Shown: piece by piece, positions 45,303 through 53,429 of the stretch
Layout: every line of letters begins with the position of its first letter
Numbering within the stretch: position 1 is the first letter of the stretch
NCBI GenBank assembly: GCA_021298655.1
Contig: JAJTFK010000001.1
Span: 47,906 to 111,905 of the forward strand
DNA length: 64,000 nucleotides
Direction of reading: 5' to 3'
Source: Cryomorphaceae bacterium
Lineage (GTDB): Bacteria > Bacteroidota > Bacteroidia > Flavobacteriales > Schleiferiaceae
Translations under genes and position numbers: made by a program
The notes under the pieces: generated by a model
The model's input: only the letters and a program-made list of their open reading frames with translations
Databases searched by the model: none
What the model was told of the DNA's origin: nothing

Positions 45303-46136
45303 ATGAGTTCCCGTCGCCACCTTGCTGCTGTCGTTCTGAGCGACCTCCACCTTGGAACCTTCGGGTGCCACGCTCGAGAGCTGCTCGCCTACCTCAAATC
45401 CATTCAGCCCGATGTGCTGATCCTCAACGGCGACATCATCGACATCTGGAATTTTAAAAAATCCTACTTCCCCAAGAGCCATTTTAAGGTCGTGAAGCGC
45501 GTACTTACCATGGCCCAGAAGGGAACAAAGGTGTACTACATCACCGGGAACCACGACGAAATGCTGCGCCGGTTTGCCGACGCCGACCTTGGTCAAATTC
45601 ACCTTCGAAACCAGCTGGTTTTAACGTTTGGTGGCGTTCGAACCTGGATTTTTCACGGAGATATTTTTGATGCCAGCATCCAAAACGCCCGATGGCTCGC
45701 CAAATTGGGCGGCTGGTCCTACGATCTACTCATCTGGGTTAATCGCTGGCTCAATGTGGCTTTAGAGCGCATGGGGCGCGAAAAATACTCCCTGAGCAAA
45801 ACCATCAAGGACTCCGTAAAAAAAGCCGTCAAGTACGTCGGTGATTTCGAGGTAGCCGCCGCCGAGATGGCCGTACGCCGGGGGTATGGACGGGTTATTT
45901 GTGGCCACATCCACCAACCGCAGATGCGAAAAATCCGCGTCGGAGAACAGGACATCGACTACCTCAATTCGGGGGATTGGATTGAAAACCTAACAGCCCT
46001 GGAATGGAACGGTCGGGAATGGACGCTTTACCAGCATCCGGACGTGCGCGAACTCGAAGAAGTGGACGAAAAAGTGGATGCCTCGGCGCGGCATTTGCTC
46101 TCGATGCTGCTCAACGAAGCCGATTCCGAAGAATGA
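45303..46136 (+). CDS. LpxH-like metallophosphoesterase
   Basis: 277 residues. It contains the metallophosphatase motifs SDLHLGTFG, LNGDIIDIWNF, ITGNHDEMLRR and VICGHIHQP, which hold two metal ions, and the RWLA/WVNRW helical insertion of UDP-2,3-diacylglucosamine diphosphatase-like proteins. LpxH makes lipid X for lipid A; Bacteroidota often carry several paralogues, so the exact substrate is uncertain. The stop overlaps the next gene by four bases (ATGA). Confidence 0.88.
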   Translation: MSSRRHLAAVVLSDLHLGTFGCHARELLAYLKSIQPDVLILNGDIIDIWNFKKSYFPKSHFKVVKRVLTMAQKGTKVYYITGNHDEMLRRFADADLGQIHLRNQLVLTFGGVRTWIFHGDIFDASIQNARWLAKLGGWSYDLLIWVNRWLNVALERMGREKYSLSKTIKDSVKKAVKYVGDFEVAAAEMAVRRGYGRVICGHIHQPQMRKIRVGEQDIDYLNSGDWIENLTALEWNGREWTLYQHPDVRELEEVDEKVDASARHLLSMLLNEADSEE

Positions 46137-47143
46137 GAATCCTTTATGCCGTTCAGGGCACGGGAAACGGGCACGTAGCCCGGGCGCGCCACGTGGTGCC
46201 CCTACTTCAAAAACACGCCGAAGTGGACGTTTGGATTTCGGGCACCGAAAGCCAGGTAGACCTGCCCGTATCGCCGTCGCGGGTATTCAGCGGGATTTCC
46301 CTGAAATACAACCTAAACGGCGGCTTGAGCTACTGGCGGTGTGTCCTTGACAACCCATGGCCCTCCTTCATTTGGGATGTCCTGACCTGCCCTGTGCGGT
46401 CGTACGACTTGGTGGTCAACGACTTTGAGCCGGTTTCGGCGTGGGCGGTGGCGCTCAGGGGCGGACGGATTTTGGAGGTTAGCCACCAAGCGGGGGTGCG
46501 CCATCCCCATTCGCCGAGGCCCAAAAAACGCCATGCCTTGGGCGAGTGGATCCTGCGCAACTACGCCCCCGCCAGGGAATCCATCGGATTTCACGTTCAG
46601 GGCTGTGCCCCAGACGTTTATCCGCCGCTCATCCGCCACGAAATACGGTTTGCCGAGCAAAAGCCGGGGGTCCACCTACTCGTCTACCTTCCCGCATACG
46701 GCATCGACCAGCTCGTCAGCGCGTTTTCGACCTGTTCGGTACCCGTAAAAGCTTTTACCGCTCGGGTTGCGCAACGGGAAGTACACGGCGCGTTGACGCT
46801 GGAGCCCGTCGACGCCATGGCCTTTCTGAGCGCATTTTGTGCGGCGCATTCCGTGCTCTGCGGCGCCGGATTTGAACTTCCGACCGAAGCCCTGTTTCAC
46901 GGCAAACGATTGGCGGTGATTCCGATAGAAGGACAGTACGAACAGGCGTGCAATGCGGCCGCCTTGCGCCTGGCGGGAGCGTGGACGGCCCGATCCCTAA
47001 AGCACTTCAAATGCGAAAAATGGCTTCAAAGTCCGCCGCCCCAAGCGACAAACTGGCCGGACTACAGCGACGAACTCACCGCGCGCATTTTGGCCTACGC
47101 CCAGCAACCCAAATCGCCCCAGCCGGTTTGGGCCAGCCGCTAG
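46133..47143 (+). CDS. Glycosyltransferase-like protein
   Basis: 336 residues from the ATG at 46133 (MRILYAVQGTGNGHVARARH), which overlaps the phosphoesterase stop. The N-terminal GTGNGHVARA is the GxGH nucleotide-sugar motif of MurG-like GT-B proteins; the C-terminal half has LCGAGFELPTEALFHGKRLA and IPIEGQYEQACNAAAL, typical of the sugar-nucleotide binding region. The acceptor is unknown. Linked to the LpxH-like gene it may act in envelope lipid or glycan synthesis. Four bases overlap kynA at the 3' ends. Confidence 0.85.
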   Translation: MRILYAVQGTGNGHVARARHVVPLLQKHAEVDVWISGTESQVDLPVSPSRVFSGISLKYNLNGGLSYWRCVLDNPWPSFIWDVLTCPVRSYDLVVNDFEPVSAWAVALRGGRILEVSHQAGVRHPHSPRPKKRHALGEWILRNYAPARESIGFHVQGCAPDVYPPLIRHEIRFAEQKPGVHLLVYLPAYGIDQLVSAFSTCSVPVKAFTARVAQREVHGALTLEPVDAMAFLSAFCAAHSVLCGAGFELPTEALFHGKRLAVIPIEGQYEQACNAAALRLAGAWTARSLKHFKCEKWLQSPPPQATNWPDYSDELTARILAYAQQPKSPQPVWASR

Positions 47144-48093
47144 CTTCCCCAGGAATCGCGTTCCGCGTCGCTCCAAAGAAACGGAAACGCGATGCGAAGC
47201 TGGAACTTAGGCGGTAGGTACTTGGGCCAATTGGTGCCGCCGGTGGCGCGCGTATCGCTCGGCTGCTTGGCCAAGTAGCGACCGGCTGTTTTGAGGTGCT
47301 GCATCGGCCAGCGAACATTGACCTGGTGGTCCAGCTCGCGAAGCCCCTCGCGAAGGGCGTCTGTGAGTTCGCCCCGTTGCTCCAGCACACGGGCCCGATC
47401 CGAAATGGTCCGGCCGTGAACGCCCACGGCGCGCTCCGAAAACTCCTTGGCGTACTTCGCTTCGAACTGCTTGAGGGTGAGTGTTTTCTCGCCCGTTGCC
47501 GCGATCGTGGCACCCCCGCGCCAGTAAATCCGGTCGAGAAGGACCAGGGGATCGGTTTCGCCGGCGTAGGCGGCCCGCACGTCCAGGTGCACGAGCTCGT
47601 TGAGGCGCGCCATGGCCATTTCGATCATGCGGTACTGGCCCGACTGAAAGCCGCTCGCGGGAATCAGCGCCATGCGAAACCGCAGGAACTGCTCGCGGTT
47701 CATGCCGTCGGTCATTACGGCAAAGGACTGTTCTAGGGCGCCAAAATAGCGCGTGCAGCGGCGGACGTGCTCGGTCAGCGCCTCCGTGTGGGCCGGCGTC
47801 CAGTCGGCGGTGCCCGGCATGGGTGCTGCAACGGCCGCATCCAGCTCGTGGAGCACCAGCTTGAAGTAGAGCTCCGTGATCTGGTGGTACATGATGAAAA
47901 TGGGCTCGTCGTGGTGCGGCGTGCGCGGCTGCTGCAGGCTGAGCAGGCTGTCTAACCGAATGTAATCCCAGTAGGTGATGTAGTCGGCTTCGAGGAGTCC
48001 GTCCAAAAAGTCGATTAGTTCTTGGCCCGAAGCGGCGTACTTGGCGCGAAGGGCCTCAATGCGTTCGAGCAACGCGGGATCAAGGGTAGTCAT
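47140..48093 (-). CDS. kynA: Tryptophan 2,3-dioxygenase
   Basis: 317 residues. A haem enzyme that opens the indole ring of tryptophan to N-formylkynurenine, the first step of the kynurenine route. Seen: YHQITELYFKLVLHELDAA, ASGFQSGQYRMIE, and NVRWPMQHLKTAGRY containing the likely proximal His. No other kynurenine-pathway gene is nearby. TAGTTTTG ends 4 nt before the ATG. Confidence 0.95.
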   Translation of the reverse strand: MTTLDPALLERIEALRAKYAASGQELIDFLDGLLEADYITYWDYIRLDSLLSLQQPRTPHHDEPIFIMYHQITELYFKLVLHELDAAVAAPMPGTADWTPAHTEALTEHVRRCTRYFGALEQSFAVMTDGMNREQFLRFRMALIPASGFQSGQYRMIEMAMARLNELVHLDVRAAYAGETDPLVLLDRIYWRGGATIAATGEKTLTLKQFEAKYAKEFSERAVGVHGRTISDRARVLEQRGELTDALREGLRELDHQVNVRWPMQHLKTAGRYLAKQPSDTRATGGTNWPKYLPPKFQLRIAFPFLWSDAERDSWGS

Positions 48094-48097
48094 AGCA

Positions 48098-48105
48098 CAA
48101 AACTA
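48098..48105 (-). promoter_or_regulatory. -7 promoter element TAGTTTTG of kynA
   Basis: TAGTTTTG on the minus strand ends 4 nt before the kynA ATG at 48093, predicting a leaderless message. Confidence 0.65.
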
Positions 48106-48130
48106 TTCGCCAAGCGCCAATGCGCCCGAC

Positions 48131-49204
48131 TTAGGCCTTAGAAATCGTAAAGGAAAAGGTCGTACCCTCGCCCCAGGTGGAATTGACCTTCACTGCGTGG
48201 CCGTGGGCCTCCACAATGTGCTTCACAATGGCCAAACCAAGCCCGGTACCGCCAATTTTCTTGGTCCGGGTGCGGCTCCGGTCGCCTCGGTAAAAGCGCT
48301 CAAACACGCGACCCAAATCTTCTTTGGCGATGCCCGTCCCGTTGTCCTGAACCATAACGGTGTAGGTCCGCTCCCCAGAATCCTCAATGGCAATGCGCAA
48401 AAAGCCGCCCGGTTCGTCGCGCGAATACTTGATGGCGTTCGAAATCAAGTTCAGCACCACCTGGTCCATGCGCTCGGGGTCGGCGAATACGGCGCAGTCG
48501 TCGTCGGGGTCGTAGTCGCGCACCACCGTTAAGCCCTGTTGCGCGATGCGGTCCGACATCTGTTCCAGGGCATCTTCGATCTGCTCGGTAAGGCTGTAGC
48601 GCTCTTTCTGCAAAACCAACTGGTCCCCCTCCAAGCGGGCGAGTACGTCCATGTCCTGCACCAAGCGAATCATGCGCTCCACATTGCGCGAGGCTTTTTT
48701 GAGGTACTCCTTGCGCACTTTTTGGTCCTTGACCCCGTCGAGCAGCGTGAGAACGTATCCCTGAATGTTGAAAATTGGGGTGCGCAATTCGTGGGAAAGG
48801 TTGGCAATGAACTCGCGGCGCACGTCGTCGCGAACCTGCAGGTTGCTAAGCTCCGTGGTTTTTTTCTGGGCCCACGACGCCACCTCCATTTCCACTTTTC
48901 CGATTTCTTCGGCGTCGGCCATCAGCGACGACTGGTAGCGGTCCGGGTTCGAAATCACCTTGTAGATGTTGAGCAGCCGCGCGTACAGAAATTTTCGGAT
49001 TAGGTACTCCGCCAAAAAAGCCGTGGCGCTCGCCACAAAGGTGCTGAGCAGGGTGATTTCGAGGTAGGGAACTTCCTCAACCGGCAGGGGCAACGCGCCG
49101 TCGTCGGTATACACCAGCTCGAACATGGCAAACATGACGAACCAGACCACCGGCCCCAGGAGGATTCCGATGAAAAAGGCAATGCGTTCCGGACGGTCTA
49201 GCAC
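48131..49204 (-). CDS. Sensor histidine kinase, PhoR-like
   Basis: 357 residues with a GTG start at 49204, nine bases after the response-regulator stop. Two membrane helices (about 9-30 and 50-70) enclose a short periplasmic loop, so there is no large sensory domain. Then follow the phosphoacceptor motif FIANLSHELRTPIFN (His138), and N, G1, F and G2 boxes (LNLISNAIKYS, VMVQDNGTGI, VFERFYRGD, GGTGLGLAIVKHI). With the regulator it resembles the PhoR/PhoB phosphate-type pair, but the signal is not visible. Confidence 0.92.
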   Translation of the reverse strand: MLDRPERIAFFIGILLGPVVWFVMFAMFELVYTDDGALPLPVEEVPYLEITLLSTFVASATAFLAEYLIRKFLYARLLNIYKVISNPDRYQSSLMADAEEIGKVEMEVASWAQKKTTELSNLQVRDDVRREFIANLSHELRTPIFNIQGYVLTLLDGVKDQKVRKEYLKKASRNVERMIRLVQDMDVLARLEGDQLVLQKERYSLTEQIEDALEQMSDRIAQQGLTVVRDYDPDDDCAVFADPERMDQVVLNLISNAIKYSRDEPGGFLRIAIEDSGERTYTVMVQDNGTGIAKEDLGRVFERFYRGDRSRTRTKKIGGTGLGLAIVKHIVEAHGHAVKVNSTWGEGTTFSFTISKA

Positions 49205-49213
49205 GCCCCGAAG

Positions 49214-49894
49214 TTACTCTTCGAATTTGTAGCCGACGCCCTTGATGGTCTTAATGCGGTCGTCGCCAATTTTTTCGCGGATTTTGCGAATGTGGACGTC
49301 GATGGTGCGCCCACCTACAATGACTTCCGAACCCCAAACGCGGTCCATGATCGAATCGCGGGAAAAAACCTTGCCGGGTTTGCTCGCAAGCAGGTGAAGC
49401 AGTTCAAACTCCTTGCGCGGCATTTCCACGATGCTCCCGTCCTTAAAAACCTGGTATTTTTCGAGGTTTATCATCAGATCGCCGCGCTCGAGGCTGCCCA
49501 CGGGCTCGGAATCCTTGACGTTTCGGCGAAGCAAGGCCTTTACCCGGCTAACCAGCACCTTGGGACGTATGGGCTTGGTGATGTAGTCGTCGGCTCCGGC
49601 GTCAAAACCCGCAACTTGGCTGTAGTCTTCGCCGCGCGCACTCAAAAATGCAATCAGGGTTGCCGCGATGTCGGGATTGGACCGAATGGCTTCGCAGGCT
49701 TCGATTCCGTCCATCCCGGGCATCATGACGTCGAGCAGGATGAGGTCGGGACGGTGTTTTTTGGCCGCCTCGACGCCCTCGGCGCCGTCTTTTGCGGCCA
49801 CCACCGAATACCCCTCTTTCTCGAGGTTAAAGGTGACGAACTCCCGAATGTCCGGGTCGTCGTCCACGAGGAGTATGGTGGATTTTTTAGCCAT
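49214..49894 (-). CDS. OmpR/PhoB-family response regulator
   Basis: 226 residues: a receiver domain with acidic pocket VDDDPD and phosphoacceptor Asp55 (LLDVMMPGMDG), then a winged-helix DNA-binding domain (EFELLHLLASKPGKVFSRD, GGRTIDVHIRKIREKIG). It forms a two-gene unit with the histidine kinase. A TACTTTTG element lies 17 nt before the ATG. Confidence 0.94.
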   Translation of the reverse strand: MAKKSTILLVDDDPDIREFVTFNLEKEGYSVVAAKDGAEGVEAAKKHRPDLILLDVMMPGMDGIEACEAIRSNPDIAATLIAFLSARGEDYSQVAGFDAGADDYITKPIRPKVLVSRVKALLRRNVKDSEPVGSLERGDLMINLEKYQVFKDGSIVEMPRKEFELLHLLASKPGKVFSRDSIMDRVWGSEVIVGGRTIDVHIRKIREKIGDDRIKTIKGVGYKFEE

Positions 49895-49911
49895 GGATGC
49901 AGTACCTGGGT

Positions 49912-49919
49912 CAAAAGTA
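49912..49919 (-). promoter_or_regulatory. -7 promoter element TACTTTTG of the two-component genes
   Basis: TACTTTTG on the minus strand, 17 nt before the response regulator ATG, matching TAnnTTTG. Confidence 0.55.
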
Positions 49920-50007
49920 CGTGCTTTCGCAAACCCACGTCATCGTTTACAAACATTTACCGCGGATTTAACCATTTGGAAACACAAAAACCGAGGGCGG
50001 CAGGACC

Positions 50008-50015
50008 TAACTTTG
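50008..50015 (+). promoter_or_regulatory. -7 promoter element TAACTTTG of the surface operon
   Basis: TAACTTTG ends 5 nt before the ATG at 50021, the first gene of the seven-gene operon; predicts a leaderless polycistronic message. Confidence 0.65.
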
Positions 50016-50020
50016 GCGGG

Positions 50021-51304
50021 ATGAGAACCTTCTCCGCACTTTTATTGGGCATGCTGACCTGCAGCCACTTAGCCGCACAAAGTCCGGAATCGCTGCGCGT
50101 GATGACCTACAACCTGACCTACTTTAGGTCGTTCACGTCGTTTTGTACCTCGACCAACAATCCGCCCGGAGCCAAGGAAGGCTGGCTTCAAACGGTGGTG
50201 GCCCATGCAGAACCCGACGTTTTGGTCTGCAACGAAGTCGACGGCGGAAGCGCCACGGCCCACGGCCGCATTTTGAGCCAGTGCCTCAACACCAACGGCG
50301 TAACCCGCTGGGCCGCGACCGACCTGTACACCAACGGGAGTTCCCTCATCAACGCCGTATACTACGACCAAACCAAGCTGGGCCTGAAGGCACAGGGAAT
50401 CATCAGCAACGACGTTCAGAACAACCCGTTGGTTCGGGGCATTGACGTGCTGCGCTTTTACTACAAAGACTCCCTGCTCGCGTGGAATCCCGATACCGTC
50501 TTTTTCACCCTGTTCGCGGGCCACTTCAAGGCAGGAAACACTCCGGCCGACGTGGCTGACCGCCAAAAAACGGCCGAAGCCATCATGAACTACCTCGTCA
50601 CCAAGCCGCGGGATTCCTACTACCTGCTGTGCGGCGACCTGAACATGCCCAAGAGCCAGGAGTCTGGCTTCCAACAGCTTCTGAACTACAGCAACGCCAC
50701 CGTGCGCTTTTATGACCCCGAAAACCAACTGGGCAACTGGTCCAGCAACGGGAGCTTTGCCGCGCTGCACACGCAGTCTACGCGCGACGGGCAGACCAAC
50801 GACGGCTGCTTTTCTGGGGGCGGACTGGACGACCGATACGACCACATTTTGACAAACCAAGCCCTGCTCGCGTCGGCGGCGCGAATGCGCTACCTGCCGG
50901 GAACCCTCAAGCCCCTGGGCAACGACGGCCTGCACTTCAATGCCGCCCTAAACTCGGGCGCCAACTTTTCGGTGCCGTCGAACGTACTCACGGCGCTTTA
51001 CGAGCTGTCGGACCACCTGCCGGTAGTGGCGGACTTCGAGATCGCCCGACTCGGAATCGGCCTGTCCGAGCTTCGGGAACGGCCGGTATTGAGCCGTTCC
51101 GAATCCGGCGACTACGTTCTGCAGCGGATTTCGGCCGAGTCCGATTGGACCGTCGAGGTTTTTGACGCTAGCGGGCGCCTGATCGAGCGGGAACGTTGGC
51201 CCGCAGCGGAGTTGCGGTGGAGCCCGAAGCATTTGGCGCGCGGCTGGTCCGTGCTCCAGGTTCAATCCCCCTCGGGAAGCACTAAATTTGCGGTCCTTAA
51301 ATGA
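50021..51304 (+). CDS. Secreted endonuclease/exonuclease/phosphatase-fold protein
   Basis: 427 residues from the ATG at 50021 (MRTFSALLLGMLTCSHLAAQ), a signal peptide. Residues 22-345 show an EEP (DNase I-like) fold: VMTYNL, CNEVDGG, LCGDLNMPKS and the catalytic SDHLPVVADF. The C-terminus (VEVFDASGRLIERERW...GSTKFAVLK) resembles a T9SS type A sorting domain, though a YPNP motif is missing. Substrate could be nucleic acid, a phospholipid or a sugar phosphate. First gene of a seven-gene unit; ATGA overlap with the next. Confidence 0.82.
   Translation: MRTFSALLLGMLTCSHLAAQSPESLRVMTYNLTYFRSFTSFCTSTNNPPGAKEGWLQTVVAHAEPDVLVCNEVDGGSATAHGRILSQCLNTNGVTRWAATDLYTNGSSLINAVYYDQTKLGLKAQGIISNDVQNNPLVRGIDVLRFYYKDSLLAWNPDTVFFTLFAGHFKAGNTPADVADRQKTAEAIMNYLVTKPRDSYYLLCGDLNMPKSQESGFQQLLNYSNATVRFYDPENQLGNWSSNGSFAALHTQSTRDGQTNDGCFSGGGLDDRYDHILTNQALLASAARMRYLPGTLKPLGNDGLHFNAALNSGANFSVPSNVLTALYELSDHLPVVADFEIARLGIGLSELRERPVLSRSESGDYVLQRISAESDWTVEVFDASGRLIERERWPAAELRWSPKHLARGWSVLQVQSPSGSTKFAVLK
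51283..51290 (+). promoter_or_regulatory. Possible internal -7 element TAAATTTG
   Basis: TAAATTTG inside the 3' end of the EEP gene, 10 nt before the ATG at 51301. It could give extra transcription of the remaining six genes. Confidence 0.35.
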
Positions 51305-53427
51305 ACCGCTTTTTTTGCACCGCATTGATTTTTAGCGCGCTGAACACATTCAGTGCCGCCCAAACCTTTCAAGAAAAAAGCACTTCAGCGAGCCAAGTCC
51401 GCCTGAGCGTGACCAACGTGGGAACCTTTGGCAACGCCTTTCGCGGGTACCGCGACGGAACGGGCACGCCCTCCTGCGAATTCCCGGCGGGATCCGGCAC
51501 CGAACACCTCTTTGAGTCCGGAATTTGGGTGGGCGGCATCGATGCGGGCGGTGGAATTCGTGTCAGCACCTCGGCCTACGACGCCCCACAGGGCTACGCG
51601 CCCGGCCGCGGGGGCTTTGAGTTCACCCCGGCGACCCCCCTGAACGAGACGTCCTCGCTCAAAGACCACCCCAACTTCCGAACCAACGCCGTTTCGCACC
51701 AGGACTTCACCGCAACCTGCGTCGACACCAACATTTTGGTACCGGGTACTACGATACCCATCAGCAACCACCTGACGCCCATGGGCATTTCGATGACCCT
51801 GTCCACGTTCAACTGGAACTATCGGTTTAGCGACTTCTTTGTCGTCGTGGACGTTACGCTCAAAAATGTCGGCATCGAAACCTACAACGACGTGTACGCG
51901 GCACTCTGGGCCAATAAGGTGGTGCGCAACATCAACCGCACCCCGGCGGGCGCGGGCGGCGCCGTGTTTTACCAGCAGGGCGGCAACGGATACGACGACA
52001 GCCTTCAGTTGGCCTACCGCTTTGACGCCACGGGCGACCCGGGGTGGACCGACTCCTACATCGGCCAAAAGTTTTTGGGCGCCGAAGACAAGAACGGATT
52101 TCACCATCCCTTGGTGAATGCGCTCGAAGACCACTACAACGCGTGGATTTTCAACAACTCAGGCCAGGCGCTGTACTTCTTCCCGACCACCGACGACCAG
52201 CGCTACGTCAAGATGACCCAGGGCCTCAATCAGGATCCCTGCTGGGATAATCCGGGCGGAGCTCCCTGCGCGGCGGGCACGGGCGCCAACATCCAGGCGC
52301 AGCTCAACGCCGCCGGCAACCGAAGCGACCTGCTGAGCGTGGGGCCCTTCCAAAATTTTGCCCCGGGCGACGAAATCAAGCTCGCCTTCGCCTTTGTGCT
52401 GGCGAAAAAAGTCGACGACGGACAACCCAATACCGTCAACAACGGCGTGCAGCGAAGCCGGCTTCTGGCCAACGCGCAGTGGGCTCAGACTTGCTACAAC
52501 GGTGAAGATCAAAATTTTAACGGCATACTGGACGCCGGAGAAGACCGCGACGGGAACGGCCAAATTACCCGATACATCCTGCCCAGTCCGCCCGACGCCC
52601 CCCAGGTTCGCGCCATACCCGGCGACGGCTTCATCGACCTGTTTTGGACCGACCGCAGCGAGCGGAGCATCGACCCCATCAGCCAGACGCGCGACTTTGC
52701 CGGCTACCGCGCCTACGTCAGCCAATTGGGCTTCGATGTGGACCCTGCGCAGCGAACAGCCGAAACCTTCAGGGCCTATGGCGAATGGGATCAGCGGGGC
52801 GACGGCGTGTTTTATGAGACCGGTCTTGACGCGATTAAGCTTACGAATCCTGTTCAATTCCAAGGTGATACGCTGACCTACCGATACGGTTTGCGCCTGG
52901 AAAATGTGCCCAACGGCTGGCAACGCGCCGTGGCGGTGACGGCCTTTGACCAGGGCGACCCCGACACCCAACTCGAGTCGCTGGAATCGAGCTTTGCCCA
53001 AAGCGCAGCCCGCGTGTTCCCCGGAACCCCGGCCCAGCAATCGATGGAGGCCAATCCGCCCTACGTCTACCCCAACCCCTATTATGCCGGGGCCGCGTGG
53101 GAGGGCCAAAGCGCCTTCCAGGACGAGAGCCGCCGCCTCATGTTCGCCAACCTGCCCGCGCAGGCCGAAATCCGCATTCACTCGCCGGCGGGCGACCTGC
53201 TCGACGTGCTCCACCACAACGCCCAGGGTTCCGACCAACTGAGCCAGCGTTGGTTCCGCACCTTTGCCAACCCCGACGAACACAACGTGGTGCTGTCGGG
53301 CGGCGAATATGCCTGGGACATCCTCTCGAAGGACCGCCAAATGATTTCGCACGGGCTGTACCGCTACACCGTGCTCAACCTCGCAACCGGAGAGACCTAC
53401 TCCGGCCATTTTACGCTGATTAAATAA
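51301..53427 (+). CDS. Large secreted protein with VYPNP-type C-terminal domain
   Basis: 708 residues with a signal peptide (MNRFFCTALIFSALNTFSAA). The first 400 or so residues are beta rich with repeated Trp/Gly motifs (ESGIWVGGIDAGGGIRVS, DFFVVVDVTLKNVG), followed by an Fn3-like segment (APQVRAIPGDGFIDLFW) and a C-terminal domain opening with PPYVYPNPYYAGAAW and ending GLYRYTVLNLATG...FTLIK, similar to FlgD-like or sorting domains. No catalytic motif recognised. Probably exported and presented at the surface. Confidence 0.75.
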   Translation: MNRFFCTALIFSALNTFSAAQTFQEKSTSASQVRLSVTNVGTFGNAFRGYRDGTGTPSCEFPAGSGTEHLFESGIWVGGIDAGGGIRVSTSAYDAPQGYAPGRGGFEFTPATPLNETSSLKDHPNFRTNAVSHQDFTATCVDTNILVPGTTIPISNHLTPMGISMTLSTFNWNYRFSDFFVVVDVTLKNVGIETYNDVYAALWANKVVRNINRTPAGAGGAVFYQQGGNGYDDSLQLAYRFDATGDPGWTDSYIGQKFLGAEDKNGFHHPLVNALEDHYNAWIFNNSGQALYFFPTTDDQRYVKMTQGLNQDPCWDNPGGAPCAAGTGANIQAQLNAAGNRSDLLSVGPFQNFAPGDEIKLAFAFVLAKKVDDGQPNTVNNGVQRSRLLANAQWAQTCYNGEDQNFNGILDAGEDRDGNGQITRYILPSPPDAPQVRAIPGDGFIDLFWTDRSERSIDPISQTRDFAGYRAYVSQLGFDVDPAQRTAETFRAYGEWDQRGDGVFYETGLDAIKLTNPVQFQGDTLTYRYGLRLENVPNGWQRAVAVTAFDQGDPDTQLESLESSFAQSAARVFPGTPAQQSMEANPPYVYPNPYYAGAAWEGQSAFQDESRRLMFANLPAQAEIRIHSPAGDLLDVLHHNAQGSDQLSQRWFRTFANPDEHNVVLSGGEYAWDILSKDRQMISHGLYRYTVLNLATGETYSGHFTLIK

Positions 53428-53429
53428 CC

